64,000 bases of DNA from Actinomyces ruminicola (GTDB lineage Bacteria; Actinomycetota; Actinomycetes; Actinomycetales; Actinomycetaceae). Positions 28,486 to 37,698 of this stretch are shown here, one piece after another. The first letter of the stretch is position 1. The number at the start of each line of letters is the position of its first letter. The stretch lies in NCBI RefSeq assembly GCF_900103885.1, contig NZ_FNIM01000002.1, positions 41,718-105,717 of the forward strand, in the 5' to 3' direction. The position numbers and the translations under genes were made by a program. The notes under the pieces are model-generated. The model saw only the letters and a program-made list of their open reading frames with translations, was not told the origin of the DNA and did not search any database.

Positions 28486-29991
28486 TCAGGAGGCGGTTGA
28501 GGACTGGGCCGCCTGCTTGATGCGGGCGGTGAGCTCGGCGACGTGGTTGTAGGTCTCGCGCCGCTCGGGCATCTGGGTGCGGATCTTCTTGTCCGCACTC
28601 ATCACGGTGGTGTGGTCGCGGCCGCCGAACTCGCGCCCGATCTGGGGCAGGGACATGTCGGTGAGCTCACGGCACAGGTACATGCCGATGTGGCGGGCGT
28701 GAACGATGGTGCGCGCGCGGTTGGCCGAGCACAGGTCGTCGATGGTGATGCCGAAGTAGTCGGCGGTCTGCGCCATGATCAGCGCCGAGGTGATCTCCTC
28801 GCTGGCCGGGTCGGTGATGATGTCCTTGAGCACCAGCTCCGCCAGCGTGCGGTCCACCGGCTGCTTGGTCAGCGAGGCGAAGGCGGTCACCCGGATGAGG
28901 GCGCCCTCGAGCTCACGAATGTTGGTGGTGACTCGGCTGGCGATGTACTCCAGCACGTCGGCGGGCAGGTCCAGGCCCTCCGCGCTGGCCTTGCGGGACA
29001 GGATCGCGGTGCGGGTCTCGAAGTCCGGCGGCTGGACGTCGGCCAGCAGGCCCCACTCGAAGCGCGAGCGCAGCCGCTCCTCGAAGCCGCCCAGCGCCTT
29101 GGGCGGCTGGTCGGAGGTCAGCACTACCTGCTTGTTGGCGGTGTGCAGGGAGTTGAAGGTGTGGAAGAACTCCTCCAGCGTCTGCTCCTTGCCCTGCAGG
29201 AACTGAATGTCGTCAACCAGGAGGATGTCGACCTCGCGGTAGCGGCGCTTGAAGGTGTCCATGCGCCCGTCGGCCACGGAGGCGATGAAGTCGGAGACGA
29301 ACTCCTCGCTGGAGACGTACTTGACCCGGATCGAGGGGTACAGCCGCCGGGCGTAGTGCCCGATGGCGTGCAGCAGGTGCGTCTTGCCCAGGCCCGAGCC
29401 GCCGTAGATGAAAAGCGGGTTGTAGGCCTTGGCCGGCGCCTCGGCCACAGCGATCGCAGAGGCGTGCGGAAGCCGGTTGGAGGAACCGGTGACGTAGGTG
29501 TCGAAGGTGTACTTCGGGTTGAGATCGGAGTCGGTGTCCGGGACGGGCACCGCCGGCGAGGGCTGGCCGGCCAGGTACCCCCCCGCGGCAGCGGGGGTGT
29601 CGGTCACGGGCGCGGATGGCGGGGTGGGCGCCGTGACTGCCGGGGCGGGGTGCTCGGGGATCTGCTCTACCACGGGGCGGGTGGTCAGGCGGACGGCGGG
29701 AGTATCGGCACGGTTGACGAGCACGGGTGCGGAGGACTCCAGCGAGGTGTCGACGATCACCTCGAAGGGGATGTCGTAGCCGGCGGCTTGGCGCAGGGCC
29801 CGGGCAATCGGTTCACGGGCGTTGTCGACGACGTTCTTGGCGAAGCCCGAGCCGACGATGAGCACGAGCGTGCCGTCGACGTCGACCGCACGGGTGGTGC
29901 GGATGATCGACAGCTTGCCCTGGCCGAGCTCGGCCGAGGCTGCAAGGATCTCGAGGGCCGAGCGCCACTGTGTCGTCGCTTCGTCGGCCAC
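28486..29991 (-). CDS. dnaA: Chromosomal replication initiator DnaA
   Basis: 501-residue initiator ATPase. Domain I is at about 1-90. A variable Pro/Thr-rich domain II (about 105-155) leads to the AAA+ domain with Walker [10 protein letters not shown] (about 195) and Walker [10 protein letters not shown], plus an arginine-finger region in [15 protein letters not shown]-terminal domain IV carries the DNA-binding signature [11 protein letters not shown]. Translation starts at GTG with an AGGAG site seven bases upstream. Divergent from rpmH across 685 bp, as in nearly all actinobacteria. Confidence 0.97.
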   Translation of the reverse strand: MADEATTQWRSALEILAASAELGQGKLSIIRTTRAVDVDGTLVLIVGSGFAKNVVDNAREPIARALRQAAGYDIPFEVIVDTSLESSAPVLVNRADTPAVRLTTRPVVEQIPEHPAPAVTAPTPPSAPVTDTPAAAGGYLAGQPSPAVPVPDTDSDLNPKYTFDTYVTGSSNRLPHASAIAVAEAPAKAYNPLFIYGGSGLGKTHLLHAIGHYARRLYPSIRVKYVSSEEFVSDFIASVADGRMDTFKRRYREVDILLVDDIQFLQGKEQTLEEFFHTFNSLHTANKQVVLTSDQPPKALGGFEERLRSRFEWGLLADVQPPDFETRTAILSRKASAEGLDLPADVLEYIASRVTTNIRELEGALIRVTAFASLTKQPVDRTLAELVLKDIITDPASEEITSALIMAQTADYFGITIDDLCSANRARTIVHARHIGMYLCRELTDMSLPQIGREFGGRDHTTVMSADKKIRTQMPERRETYNHVAELTARIKQAAQSSTAS

Positions 29992-30223
29992 GGCTGACTC
30001 CTGACTGACTGTTCGAGAACTGGTCGATGGTTGGGGATGGTTGACTTGATGATCGTCCGGTCGGCTGGACGCCGACTGGATGGATCCGCTGGGGGAACCG
30101 TAACCGATCCCGACGTCGTCTCACGCGGTCTTCGGATGGGCACCGGTCCGCGCAGCCGGCATCGAGTTCGGATGGGATGCGGGTGCCGGAGACCGGGTGC
30201 CGGCCCACGGCGTAGGCAGGCGG

Positions 30224-30244
30224 TTGCCCACAGGGTTGTCCACA
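30224..30244 (+). promoter_or_regulatory. Tandem DnaA boxes upstream of dnaA
   Basis: TTGCCCACA (30224-30232, 8 of 9) and TTGTCCACA (30236-30244, exact actinobacterial consensus) are 12 nt apart in the same direction, followed by CTGGGGA. The site is suitable for DnaA autoregulation or origin function. Confidence 0.6.
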
Positions 30245-30536
30245 ACTGGGGACGAGTATGTCACCCTCGATGGCACGGGCGCATAACCGAGTGGATGCGG
30301 CATGATGCCGACCCGACGCGGGGGGTGCTGCCGGAGGCTCACGGCTGGGTGCGGCCGCCCGCAGTTCACAGGGTGCGGCCTGCGGTGTTCACAGCCTCGG
30401 GACAAGTGCCCTCCAAGGTGCCGTGGGGACGGGCGCGAGGTATCCGGTCCGGGCGGGTGGGGCGGGGTTGGTGGGGGCGAGCACAGGCGGCCTGTCGAGC
30501 GTGTCCGGGTTCTCATCACAATGCGCCCGTATCCGT

Positions 30537-30566
30537 TTGACCCCGGGGAAAGCGTGACCCTATTGT
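30537..30566 (+). promoter_or_regulatory. Sigma-70-type promoter of rpmH-rnpA
   Basis: TTGACC (30537-30542), 18-nt spacer, TATTGT (30561-30566). About 105 nt of leader precede the rpmH GTG. It is the best-formed housekeeping promoter noticed in the window, as expected for ribosomal protein L34. Confidence 0.65.
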
Positions 30567-30676
30567 GGTGCAGACGTTCGCGTGGAGTCACGTCCCGAAC
30601 CATGGGGCAGCCGGCGCGAGCGACCGTGCCGCGACTGGCGATGCACGGTTCCGATCATCGCACCAGGAGTACACCC

Positions 30677-30814
30677 GTGAGCAAGCGGACCTTCCAGCCC
30701 AACAACCGTCACCGCGCCAAGGTGCACGGCTTCCGTAAGCGCATGCGCACCCGTGCCGGCCGCGCCGTCCTGGCATCGCGTCGGCGCAAGGGCCGCGCCC
30801 GGCTCGCGGCCTGA
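30677..30814 (+). CDS. rpmH: Ribosomal protein bL34
   Basis: 45-residue basic large-subunit protein, [19 protein letters not shown] onwards, with the invariant [17 protein letters not shown] end. The GTG start has a CAGGAG site; the longer frame to 30302 lies in the promoter region. The stop is one base before the rnpA start, so the two are coupled. Confidence 0.97.
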   Translation: MSKRTFQPNNRHRAKVHGFRKRMRTRAGRAVLASRRRKGRARLAA

Positions 30815-30815
30815 G

Positions 30816-31235
30816 GTGCTGCCGGCGTCGCACCGGATGCTGCGGTCGGAGGACTTCTCGGCCGCAGTGCGGTCCGGTGCGCGCAGCGGCAGTCGTCGAT
30901 TAGTGGTGCACTACTGCGCCGGCCCGAATCACGGCCTCGACTCCCGCCCGACCCGGGGCGGGGCCGAGGCCGTCGGCTGTGCATCGGTGCCGCCGGCCCG
31001 CGTCGGCGTCGTCGTGTCCAAGAAGCAGGTCGCCCGCGCCACTCACCGCAACCGCATCAAACGGCGGGTGCGCGCGCTGCTGCGGGCCCGCCTGGACGAG
31101 TTTGAGCCCGGCGCACGCGTAGTGGTGCGCGGCCTGGCGGGCGCCGACGGCGCCACCAGCGCGGAACTGGCCGCCGACCTGGATCGGCTGCTCGAGCGCA
31201 GCCGCGCACTGGCACACAGCGGGCGGCGCCGATGA
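30816..31235 (+). CDS. rnpA: Ribonuclease P protein component
   Basis: 139-residue basic protein that assists the RNase P RNA in tRNA 5' maturation. It starts with GTG as [20 protein letters not shown], and the RNR motif is present in [17 protein letters not shown]. An extra Arg/Gly-rich insertion (about 40-58) precedes [13 protein letters not shown]. It sits between rpmH (1-nt gap) and yidD (4-nt overlap). Confidence 0.95.
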   Translation: MLPASHRMLRSEDFSAAVRSGARSGSRRLVVHYCAGPNHGLDSRPTRGGAEAVGCASVPPARVGVVVSKKQVARATHRNRIKRRVRALLRARLDEFEPGARVVVRGLAGADGATSAELAADLDRLLERSRALAHSGRRR

Positions 31236-31630
31236 CCGCTAAGCACGACGATCACGGCCCGTCCGTCGCCGCCAGGGCGGTGCTGGCCCTGGTGGGCCTG
31301 TATCAGAAGTGGATCTCGCCGGGGCTGCCGCGGCGCTGCCGCTACTATCCGAGCTGCTCGGCATACGCCGTCGAGGCGGTTGCGGCGCACGGTGCGGCCA
31401 AGGGCGTGCTGCTGGCCGCCTGGCGACTGCTGCGCTGCAACCCGCTGACCCGCGGCGGCGTCGATCATGTTCCCGACCGGGGCCGGTGGCGCTACCACCT
31501 GCCGCCCGACGTTCCCCGCTTCGCCGCAGACACCCGTGACTCAGCGCCGAGTCCGCCCCGCTCCGGCGCCCCGCCCGACGACGCCGACGCCCCGCTTGCG
31601 CCGGGTGTTGCCTGCACCGGCAGCGCCTAG
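31232..31630 (+). CDS. yidD: Membrane protein insertion efficiency factor YidD
   Basis: 132 residues. The N-terminal YidD domain (about 15-90) has [19 protein letters not shown], the Cys motif [18 protein letters not shown] and GGVDHVP. An extended disordered Pro/Asp-rich C-terminus (about 95-132) is specific to this lineage. A peripheral membrane helper for YidC-dependent insertion. ATGA overlap with rnpA; 120 bp before yidC. Confidence 0.95.
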   Translation: MTAKHDDHGPSVAARAVLALVGLYQKWISPGLPRRCRYYPSCSAYAVEAVAAHGAAKGVLLAAWRLLRCNPLTRGGVDHVPDRGRWRYHLPPDVPRFAADTRDSAPSPPRSGAPPDDADAPLAPGVACTGSA

Positions 31631-31750
31631 GAGCAAGACTCGCCGCATCGGCTATAACCGCCAGTAGAACCTGCCCCCATCGCCGCCAGCGGCAACGGTC
31701 CGCCGCCAGCCGCTACACAGCTTTCAAGCACGTTTCAAGCAAGGAGTGCA

Positions 31751-32935
31751 ATGGACACGATCCTGTGGCCCCTAATGGTCGCCGTCGCCTGGGTCATGGT
31801 CAGCATCCATCGATTCCTCGTCTTCATCGGTTTTCCCGATGGGCCGGGCATCGCCTGGGTCCTCTCCATCATCGGCCTGACCATGTTCGTGCGGCTGCTC
31901 ATCATGCCGCTGTTCGTCAAGCAGATTCGCGCCTCCCGCGGTATGCAGCTGATGCAGCCCGAGCTGCAGGCGCTGCAGAACAAGTACAAGGGCAAGAACG
32001 ACCCCGCCTCCAAGCAGCGCCAGCAGGAGGAGATGATGGCGCTGTACCGCAAGCACAACACCAACCCCTTCGCCTCCTGCTTCCCCATCCTGATCCAGAT
32101 GCCGGTGTTCTTCGCCCTGTTCCGGGTGCTGGCCAATCTGGAGGCGGTCGCCACCGACGCATACGCCGACCACGACTCCATCGGCCCGCTCACCGCCGCG
32201 CTGGCCGAGCAGGTGCAGGCCTCCACCGTCTTCGGTGCGCCGCTGTCCGCCTCCTTCATGAACTCCAGCGAGATCACGGTGAAGATCGTGACCGTGGTGA
32301 TGATCATCCTGATGAGCGTCACCCAGTGGTACACGATGGCGCAGCTGAGCATGAAGAACATGCCGGACTCGGTCAAGAACAGTGACAACCCGGCCATGCG
32401 CTCCCAGCGCATGATGATGACGATCATGCCGATCTTCTTCGCCTTCACCGGCGTACAGTTCCAGATCGGCGTGCTGGTGTACTGGGTGACCACCAACCTG
32501 TGGACCATGGGCCAGCAGTTCTTCACCATCCGCAAAATGCCCGCGCCCGGCTCCGAGGCCGAGAAGAAGATGCGCGCCCGCGAGAACCAGCGCCGTGCCC
32601 GCAAGGGCCTGCCCTCGCTGGAGGAGGAGGAGCGCGCCAAGGCTGAGGCCGAGGGCACCGTCACCTCCGGGCAGCGCGTCCAGCCGGTGCGCAAGGATCG
32701 GCAGAAGAAGCGGCCCCAGAACGCTCCCGTGGCCAATGTGAACAAGTCCGCCCCGGAGGATTCGGAGACGGACACCAATACCGCTGAGGAGTCCACCAAC
32801 GCCGTCGGGCTCACCCAGGAGGAGATTGCCCGACGCCGCTATGAGAGACGTGCCCGAGCCCGCAAGCAGGCGGCCGCCAAGCGCAAGGGCGAGGGCGGCA
32901 AGAGCAAGAAGAGCAGCAGGCGCAAGCCCCACTGA
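31751..32935 (+). CDS. yidC: Membrane protein insertase YidC (Oxa1 family)
   Basis: 394 residues with about five transmembrane helices in the first 270 residues. The Oxa1 core includes KQIRASRGMQLMQPELQALQ, which carries the conserved arginine, and NPFASCFPILIQMPVFFALF. A long basic Lys/Arg-rich C-terminal tail follows (about 275-394), typical of actinobacterial YidC and likely ribosome-contacting. An AAGGAG site precedes the ATG. It inserts proteins with or without SecYEG. Confidence 0.95.
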   Translation: MDTILWPLMVAVAWVMVSIHRFLVFIGFPDGPGIAWVLSIIGLTMFVRLLIMPLFVKQIRASRGMQLMQPELQALQNKYKGKNDPASKQRQQEEMMALYRKHNTNPFASCFPILIQMPVFFALFRVLANLEAVATDAYADHDSIGPLTAALAEQVQASTVFGAPLSASFMNSSEITVKIVTVVMIILMSVTQWYTMAQLSMKNMPDSVKNSDNPAMRSQRMMMTIMPIFFAFTGVQFQIGVLVYWVTTNLWTMGQQFFTIRKMPAPGSEAEKKMRARENQRRARKGLPSLEEEERAKAEAEGTVTSGQRVQPVRKDRQKKRPQNAPVANVNKSAPEDSETDTNTAEESTNAVGLTQEEIARRRYERRARARKQAAAKRKGEGGKSKKSSRRKPH

Positions 32936-32979
32936 GGCCAATTCCAGACCCCAAGCCAGCAAAGACAGCGAGAAGCATT

Positions 32980-33630
32980 ATGAGCGAACACGCAACCCAG
33001 TCCCAGCGTCCCAAGCACCAGGCCATCTCCGTCAAGGACCTGGAGGAGGAGGGCGAGATCGGCGCCGACTACCTGGAGGAATTCCTGGACATCGTGGACC
33101 TCGGAGGTGACATCGACATCGACGTCGACCACGGCCGGGCCTCGGTGGCGGTAATCGCCTCGGAGGAGGGCGATGAGCGCGAGCTCGCCGACCTCGTGGG
33201 CCGGGACGGCGAGGTCCTGGAGGCGATCCAGGAGCTCACCCGCCTGGCGGTGCAGGCACGGACCGGCAACCGCTCGCGGCTCATGCTCGACATCAATGGC
33301 TACCGCGCCGGCCGCCGCGCCGAGCTGACCAAGATTGCCGAGGAGGCGGTCACCAAGGTGAAGGCCACCGGTGAGGCGGTGGCGCTGGAGCCGATGAACC
33401 CCTTCGAGCGGAAGGTCTGCCACGACGTGGTCGCCGCCGCCGGTCTGTTCTCCGAGTCCGAGGGCACCGAGCCGCACCGGCACGTGGTGGTCATGCTTCC
33501 CGACGACGTTGACGACGTAGACGACATTGACAGCGACGTCGACACTGCTGCCGACAGTGCCGAGGAGATCGACTCGGCCGAGGCCGGAGCCGAGGCGGCC
33601 GCGCAGACGACCCAAGCCGAGCAGGCCTAG
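32980..33630 (+). CDS. jag: KH/R3H RNA-binding protein Jag (KhpB)
   Basis: 216 residues. A KH domain (about 60-125) with LVGRDGEVLEAIQELTRLA is followed by an R3H domain (about 128-180) with NPFERKVCHDVVAAAGL and the conserved GTEPHRHVV end. The acidic N- and C-terminal tails include a run of Asp-Val-Asp repeats. KhpB binds RNA and affects division and elongation, and is a known substrate of PASTA kinases in some Gram-positives (family knowledge). It lies 44 bp after yidC and 5 bp before rsmG. Confidence 0.93.
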   Translation: MSEHATQSQRPKHQAISVKDLEEEGEIGADYLEEFLDIVDLGGDIDIDVDHGRASVAVIASEEGDERELADLVGRDGEVLEAIQELTRLAVQARTGNRSRLMLDINGYRAGRRAELTKIAEEAVTKVKATGEAVALEPMNPFERKVCHDVVAAAGLFSESEGTEPHRHVVVMLPDDVDDVDDIDSDVDTAADSAEEIDSAEAGAEAAAQTTQAEQA

Positions 33631-33635
33631 TCCAG

Positions 33636-34310
33636 ATGAGCACGCCCATCACCCCTGACGCCGCCGGGGCGGAAGTCGACCCGGCACAGCTGGAGGAGCC
33701 CACCGCGCAGGTGCGTGCGATGTTCGGACCGGCCTTCAGCGCCACCGAGCACTTTGCGCAGATGCTCGCGGAGCAGGGTGAGCTCAGGGGCCTGGTGGGG
33801 CCCCGGGAGCTGCCGCGCCTGTGGTCCAGGCACATCGTGAACTCGGCAGCGGTGGTGCCCTTCCTGCCCGCCAGTGGCCGGGTGGCGGACATCGGCTCCG
33901 GGGCCGGCTTCCCCGGCATCGTGGTGGCCCTGCTGCGCCCTGACCTGGACGTGGTGCTGGTGGAGTCCATGGAGCGGCGCACGCAGTGGCTCGAGGACGT
34001 CGTCGCCGAGCTCGATTTGGACAATGTAGCCATTGAGCGGGCCCGGGCGGAGGAGCTACGCGCCAAGTACGACGCCGTCACCGCCCGAGCTGTGGCGAAT
34101 CTCACAAAACTCATTAGGATGACCTCACCTCTACTGAAGCCGGGCGCCAGCCTGCTGGCGCTCAAGGGCGCCCGCGCCGACGCCGAGGTGGCCGAGGCGA
34201 AGTACGTCATTAAGCGCGCGCGGCTCGAGCCCGCCGTGATCCACGAGGTGATAACGCCCGATGAGGGGGTCACCAAGGTCGTTGAGGTGAGGCGGCCGGC
34301 CTCGCGCTGA
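33636..34310 (+). CDS. rsmG: 16S rRNA (guanine-N7) methyltransferase RsmG
   Basis: 224-residue SAM-dependent methyltransferase (GidB) that modifies 16S G527. The SAM motif is VADIGSGAGFPGIVVAL; LWSRHIVNS and VTARAVANL are also typical. The first 25 residues are a variable lead. Positioned five bases after jag and before parA, as in all actinobacterial origin clusters. Confidence 0.95.
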   Translation: MSTPITPDAAGAEVDPAQLEEPTAQVRAMFGPAFSATEHFAQMLAEQGELRGLVGPRELPRLWSRHIVNSAAVVPFLPASGRVADIGSGAGFPGIVVALLRPDLDVVLVESMERRTQWLEDVVAELDLDNVAIERARAEELRAKYDAVTARAVANLTKLIRMTSPLLKPGASLLALKGARADAEVAEAKYVIKRARLEPAVIHEVITPDEGVTKVVEVRRPASR

Positions 34311-34390
34311 CAGGGTGACACCTGCTTCTCACGTAGACTGAAGCGGCCGAATCGGCGTGCGCGCCGGGATGTCGCCGTAGGAGAAGCAGA

Positions 34391-35311
34391 TTGTCAGGAT
34401 CGTCCATCTTCGATCAGCTCCGCGCTGACCGCTCAACCCTGGATGAAGTGGCCGAGGGCGGATTCCCCCGGCCGGAGCACACCCGCGTGATCGCGGTCGC
34501 CAATCAGAAGGGCGGGGTCGGGAAGACCTCCACTGTGGTGAACGTGGCCGCCGCCCTCGCCGAGTCGGGGTTGCAGGTCCTGGTAATCGACGCCGACTCG
34601 CAGGGCAATGCCTCGACGGCGCTCGGAGTCGCACATGACGAGGAGCAGGCCTCCATCTACGACGTACTGGTGGAGGGAGCTCGTATCGAGGACGTGGCCG
34701 TGGGCACTCGCTTCGCCGAGACCCTGTGGTGCGTTCCCTCCACCATCGACGTGGCCGCGGTCGAGATCGAGCTCATCAACTCCTCCCAACGTGAGTCTCG
34801 CATGCGCCTGGCCCTGGAGGAGTTCCTGCGGGACCGCGAGGCACAGGGGCTGCCCCGCATCGACTACGTACTAATTGACTGTCCGCCCAGCCTCGGCATT
34901 ATGACGATCAATGCCTTCGTCGCCGCCGGTGAGGTGCTCATCCCCATGCAGGCCGAGTACTACGCCCTGGAGGGACTGGCGCTGCTGACGCGTTCGGTGG
35001 AGCGCATCGCCCAGATCCACAATCCGGACCTGACCGTGTCCATGATCGCCCTGACCATGTTCGACAAGCGCACGACGCTGGCCAAGGAGGTCGAGACCGA
35101 GGTGCGCACCTACTTCCCGGCGGCGACTCTCCACACACGTATCCCGCGCTCGGTGCGGGTGGCGGAGGCGCCGTCCTTCGGCTCCCCGGTCGTATTCTGG
35201 GATCCTCGCTCAACCGGCGCCGTTGCCTACAAGAAGCTGGCGCTGGAAATTGCCGCCCGGGGTGCAACGTCGCCCGGTGAGCGGCTTGAGGACGACTCTA
35301 CGGAGGCATGA
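34391..35311 (+). CDS. parA: Chromosome partitioning ATPase ParA
   Basis: 306-residue Walker-type ATPase that binds DNA non-specifically and moves ParB-parS complexes. The deviant Walker [10 protein letters not shown] has the signature Lys40 and Lys45, and Walker B is [11 protein letters not shown]. The start codon is TTG 34391 preceded by AGGAGAAGC, giving a 30-residue N-terminal extension. ATGA overlap with the first possible parB start. Confidence 0.95.
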   Translation: MSGSSIFDQLRADRSTLDEVAEGGFPRPEHTRVIAVANQKGGVGKTSTVVNVAAALAESGLQVLVIDADSQGNASTALGVAHDEEQASIYDVLVEGARIEDVAVGTRFAETLWCVPSTIDVAAVEIELINSSQRESRMRLALEEFLRDREAQGLPRIDYVLIDCPPSLGIMTINAFVAAGEVLIPMQAEYYALEGLALLTRSVERIAQIHNPDLTVSMIALTMFDKRTTLAKEVETEVRTYFPAATLHTRIPRSVRVAEAPSFGSPVVFWDPRSTGAVAYKKLALEIAARGATSPGERLEDDSTEA

Positions 35312-35313
35312 CC

Positions 35314-36570
35314 ATGGCTCAGAAGAAGCGCGGTCTGGGACGCGGGCTGCAGGCGCTCATCCCGGATGCACAAGTCGAGAATCCTGCGCGCCGCCCCTCG
35401 GACGTCTTCTTCCCCGAGGGGCACAGCCGGGGTGCGGACGGCGCGGCGAGCCCCTCGGCGTCCCGCCCTGCGGAGGACATCGCCGCAGCTCTGCTGGCGC
35501 CATCCAAGCGCACTCGTCGCGTCGGCCGGAGCAACGGCACGCCCACGTCGACCCGTGCCGGAGCGGAGACTCGGACGCAGCGGGGAGCGGGCGACGCGGC
35601 GTCGAGCGGCGATGTTTCACGTGAAACATCGGTCGGCGCGAAGGTGGGTGATTCGGAGGAGCTCAACCTGGTGCCCGTTCCGGGAGCCACCTTCGCCGAG
35701 CTGCCGATCGAGGTGATCGTGCCGAATCGCCGGCAGCCGCGCCAGGTCTTCGATGAGGACGATATTGCGGAGCTGGCCACCTCCATCAAGGAGGTTGGAC
35801 TGCTGCAGCCCATTGTGGTCCGCCGGGTCGACGACGGGGGCGCGACGCAGCCCCAGCAGGCGGCTCCCGCGGACGGCGCCTCCGGGTCCGATGCCGAGGC
35901 GGCTCCCGAGCACGCCACCTACGAGCTGGTCATGGGTGAGCGCAGGCTGCGCGCCGCCAGGGAGGCCGGGATGGAAACGATCCCGGCGGTCGTGCGCTAC
36001 ACCGCGGATGAGGACCTGCTTCGCGACGCTCTGCTGGAGAACCTGCACCGGGTGCAGCTCAATCCCTTGGAGGAGGCGGCCGCGTACCAGCAGCTGCTGG
36101 AGGACTTCGACTGTACGCAGGCGGAGCTGTCGGCGAAGATTGCGCGCTCGCGCTCTCAGATCTCAAACACGCTGCGCCTGATGAAGCTGCCTCCCCTGGT
36201 ACAGCGCCGAGTGGCGGCGGAGGTACTGTCCGCAGGGCACGCGCGGGCGCTGCTCGGCCTGCCCGACGCCGCCGCGATGGAGCGCGTGGCCCAGCGAGTG
36301 GTGGCAGAGGGACTGTCGGTGCGTGCCACCGAGGAGATCGTGGCGGTCTATGGCGAGGCGGTGGAGATTCCCCGGAGCGTCGGCTCCACGCGCACTCGCA
36401 ACACCCCCCTGCCGGCGCTGTCCACGCGCCTGTCCGACGCCTTTGACACTCGCGTAAAGGTGACGCGGGGCGCCAAGAAGGGGCGCATCACCATCGAGTT
36501 CGCCGGCGACGAGGACCTGGCGCGCATCGTCGAGGCGTTGGCCCCGGGCACATCGCTGGATGAGGGCTGA
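35314..36570 (+). CDS. parB: Chromosome partitioning protein ParB
   Basis: 418 residues if begun at ATG 35314, which has GGAGG at good distance. ATG 35308 is the same frame but too close to it. The N-terminal [14 protein letters not shown] is the ParA-stimulating motif. A variable region (about 20-125, encoding a parS site) precedes the ParB/Noc CTPase domain with [23 protein letters not shown] and [14 protein letters not shown]. An HTH ([13 protein letters not shown]) and a C-terminal dimerisation domain follow. A Gly/Ala/Pro insertion (about 172-200) interrupts the CTPase domain. Confidence 0.95.
   Translation: MAQKKRGLGRGLQALIPDAQVENPARRPSDVFFPEGHSRGADGAASPSASRPAEDIAAALLAPSKRTRRVGRSNGTPTSTRAGAETRTQRGAGDAASSGDVSRETSVGAKVGDSEELNLVPVPGATFAELPIEVIVPNRRQPRQVFDEDDIAELATSIKEVGLLQPIVVRRVDDGGATQPQQAAPADGASGSDAEAAPEHATYELVMGERRLRAAREAGMETIPAVVRYTADEDLLRDALLENLHRVQLNPLEEAAAYQQLLEDFDCTQAELSAKIARSRSQISNTLRLMKLPPLVQRRVAAEVLSAGHARALLGLPDAAAMERVAQRVVAEGLSVRATEEIVAVYGEAVEIPRSVGSTRTRNTPLPALSTRLSDAFDTRVKVTRGAKKGRITIEFAGDEDLARIVEALAPGTSLDEG
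35613..35628. promoter_or_regulatory. parS: parS site 1 (inside parB)
   Basis: Exact 16-bp consensus TGTTTCACGTGAAACA within the parB coding sequence, read as part of Asp-Val-Ser-Arg-Glu-Thr-Ser. Confidence 0.95.
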
Positions 36571-36614
36571 CGCCCACGTCACCGGGTCGGCGGACGGAGG
36601 CAGTCGTAAACACG

Positions 36615-36660
36615 GGCGCGGGGCCGCGATGTTTCACGTGAAACATCGCGGCCCCGCGCC
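36615..36660. terminator. parS: 46-bp palindrome carrying parS site 2; likely bidirectional terminator
   Basis: Perfect 23+23-bp palindrome whose centre (36630-36645) is the exact parS consensus TGTTTCACGTGAAACA, flanked by GC-rich arms. It lies between convergent parB and ddl, so RNA from either side would form a strong hairpin. ParB clamp and transcription terminator functions would coincide here. Confidence 0.8.
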
Positions 36661-36691
36661 GACTGCTGGGACACCGCGCTCCTGGCCGGAG

Positions 36692-37660
36692 CTAGGGTCG
36701 CACGGCTGGGTTGCGGACCAGCCGGTCGTACAGACCCGGAAGATCGCCCGCGGCCTGCGCCGCCATCGGGAACAGCGAGATCTCGGTCATGCCGGGTACC
36801 ACGTTGACGTCGATGAACCACGGCCGCCCCTCGGCGTCGAGAATCAGGTCGGTGCGGGAGAGGTTGCCCAGGCCCAGGGTGCGGTGCACGGTCACGGCCA
36901 TCTCCTGCACGCGCGCCAGCACGGCGTCGTCCAGGCGGGCCGGCACGAAGTACTCCGAGCGTCCGGGGTTGTAGCGGGCGTCGAAGTCGTAGCGTCCCTG
37001 GGAGACCACCTCGACCGGCGGCAGGGCGTAGGGGCCGTCGCCGGTGTCGACCACGGAGACGGCGAGCTCGGTGCCCTCCACGTAGTTCTCGATGAGGGCG
37101 CGCTCGTCGTAGGCGAAGCAGGAGACCATGGCGGTGCGCAGTTCATCGGCGTCGGAGGCGTAGGAGACCCCCAGACCCGATCCGCCCTGGTTCGGCTTGA
37201 CGACGACCGGGAGACCCAAGTGCCCCGCGACCACGCCGAGCACGTCCTGTGCGCCGAGCTGGCTGAAGTAGGCCTTCGGCAGGGTGACGGAGTCGGGCGT
37301 GAGCACGCCGGCGGCGCGCACCGAGGCCTTGGCGGTCGGCTTGAAGGAGGCGCGCTGGCAGCCGTCGGAGTGCGTGCCCACATAGGGCAGGTCGAGCGCG
37401 ATCAGCACGTTCTGCAGCCCGCCGTCCTCGCCGTGGCCACCATGCACCAGCGGCCAGACGACGTCGGGGCTGAAGGCCTTGAGTGACGGGATGGTGCGGG
37501 CGTCGACGTCGAGGACGACGACGGCGTGGCCGAGGTGCTTCAGGACATTCATGACCCGGTGCCCGGAGCGCAACGAGACCTCGCGCTCATGGCTGAGGCC
37601 GCCTGCAAGTACGGCTACGCGAAGCGGCGCGTCGGACGTGGGTTCGGGGGTGTCTGACAT
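36692..37660 (-). CDS. ddl: D-alanine--D-alanine ligase family protein
   Basis: 322-residue ATP-grasp enzyme. The N-terminal LAGGLSHEREVSLRSG and PLVHGGHGEDGGLQN resemble the Ddl HG..GEDG region. The central KPNQGGSGLGVSYA is the nucleotide loop, and the metal site is in the DVNVVPGMTEISLFP segment, where E.NT.PG is usual in Ddl, so D-Ala-D-Ala specificity is probable but not certain. An AAGGAG site precedes the ATG. It is downstream of an aminotransferase gene in the same operon (38-bp gap) and would feed MurF and wall synthesis. Confidence 0.82.
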   Translation of the reverse strand: MSDTPEPTSDAPLRVAVLAGGLSHEREVSLRSGHRVMNVLKHLGHAVVVLDVDARTIPSLKAFSPDVVWPLVHGGHGEDGGLQNVLIALDLPYVGTHSDGCQRASFKPTAKASVRAAGVLTPDSVTLPKAYFSQLGAQDVLGVVAGHLGLPVVVKPNQGGSGLGVSYASDADELRTAMVSCFAYDERALIENYVEGTELAVSVVDTGDGPYALPPVEVVSQGRYDFDARYNPGRSEYFVPARLDDAVLARVQEMAVTVHRTLGLGNLSRTDLILDAEGRPWFIDVNVVPGMTEISLFPMAAQAAGDLPGLYDRLVRNPAVRP

Positions 37661-37698
37661 GACGGCTCCTTGCTGGTTGAACTCGTGCGGGACGTGGA

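Larger units (their letters stand above)
29992..30676. other. dnaA-rpmH intergenic region
   Basis: 685 bp without genes between divergent dnaA and rpmH. It contains a perfect DnaA box plus a near-perfect one at 30224-30244, a GTGTTCACA-like site near 30389 and the rpmH promoter. Open frames across it in several phases lack any family feature. It may contribute to oriC or autoregulate dnaA. Confidence 0.55.
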
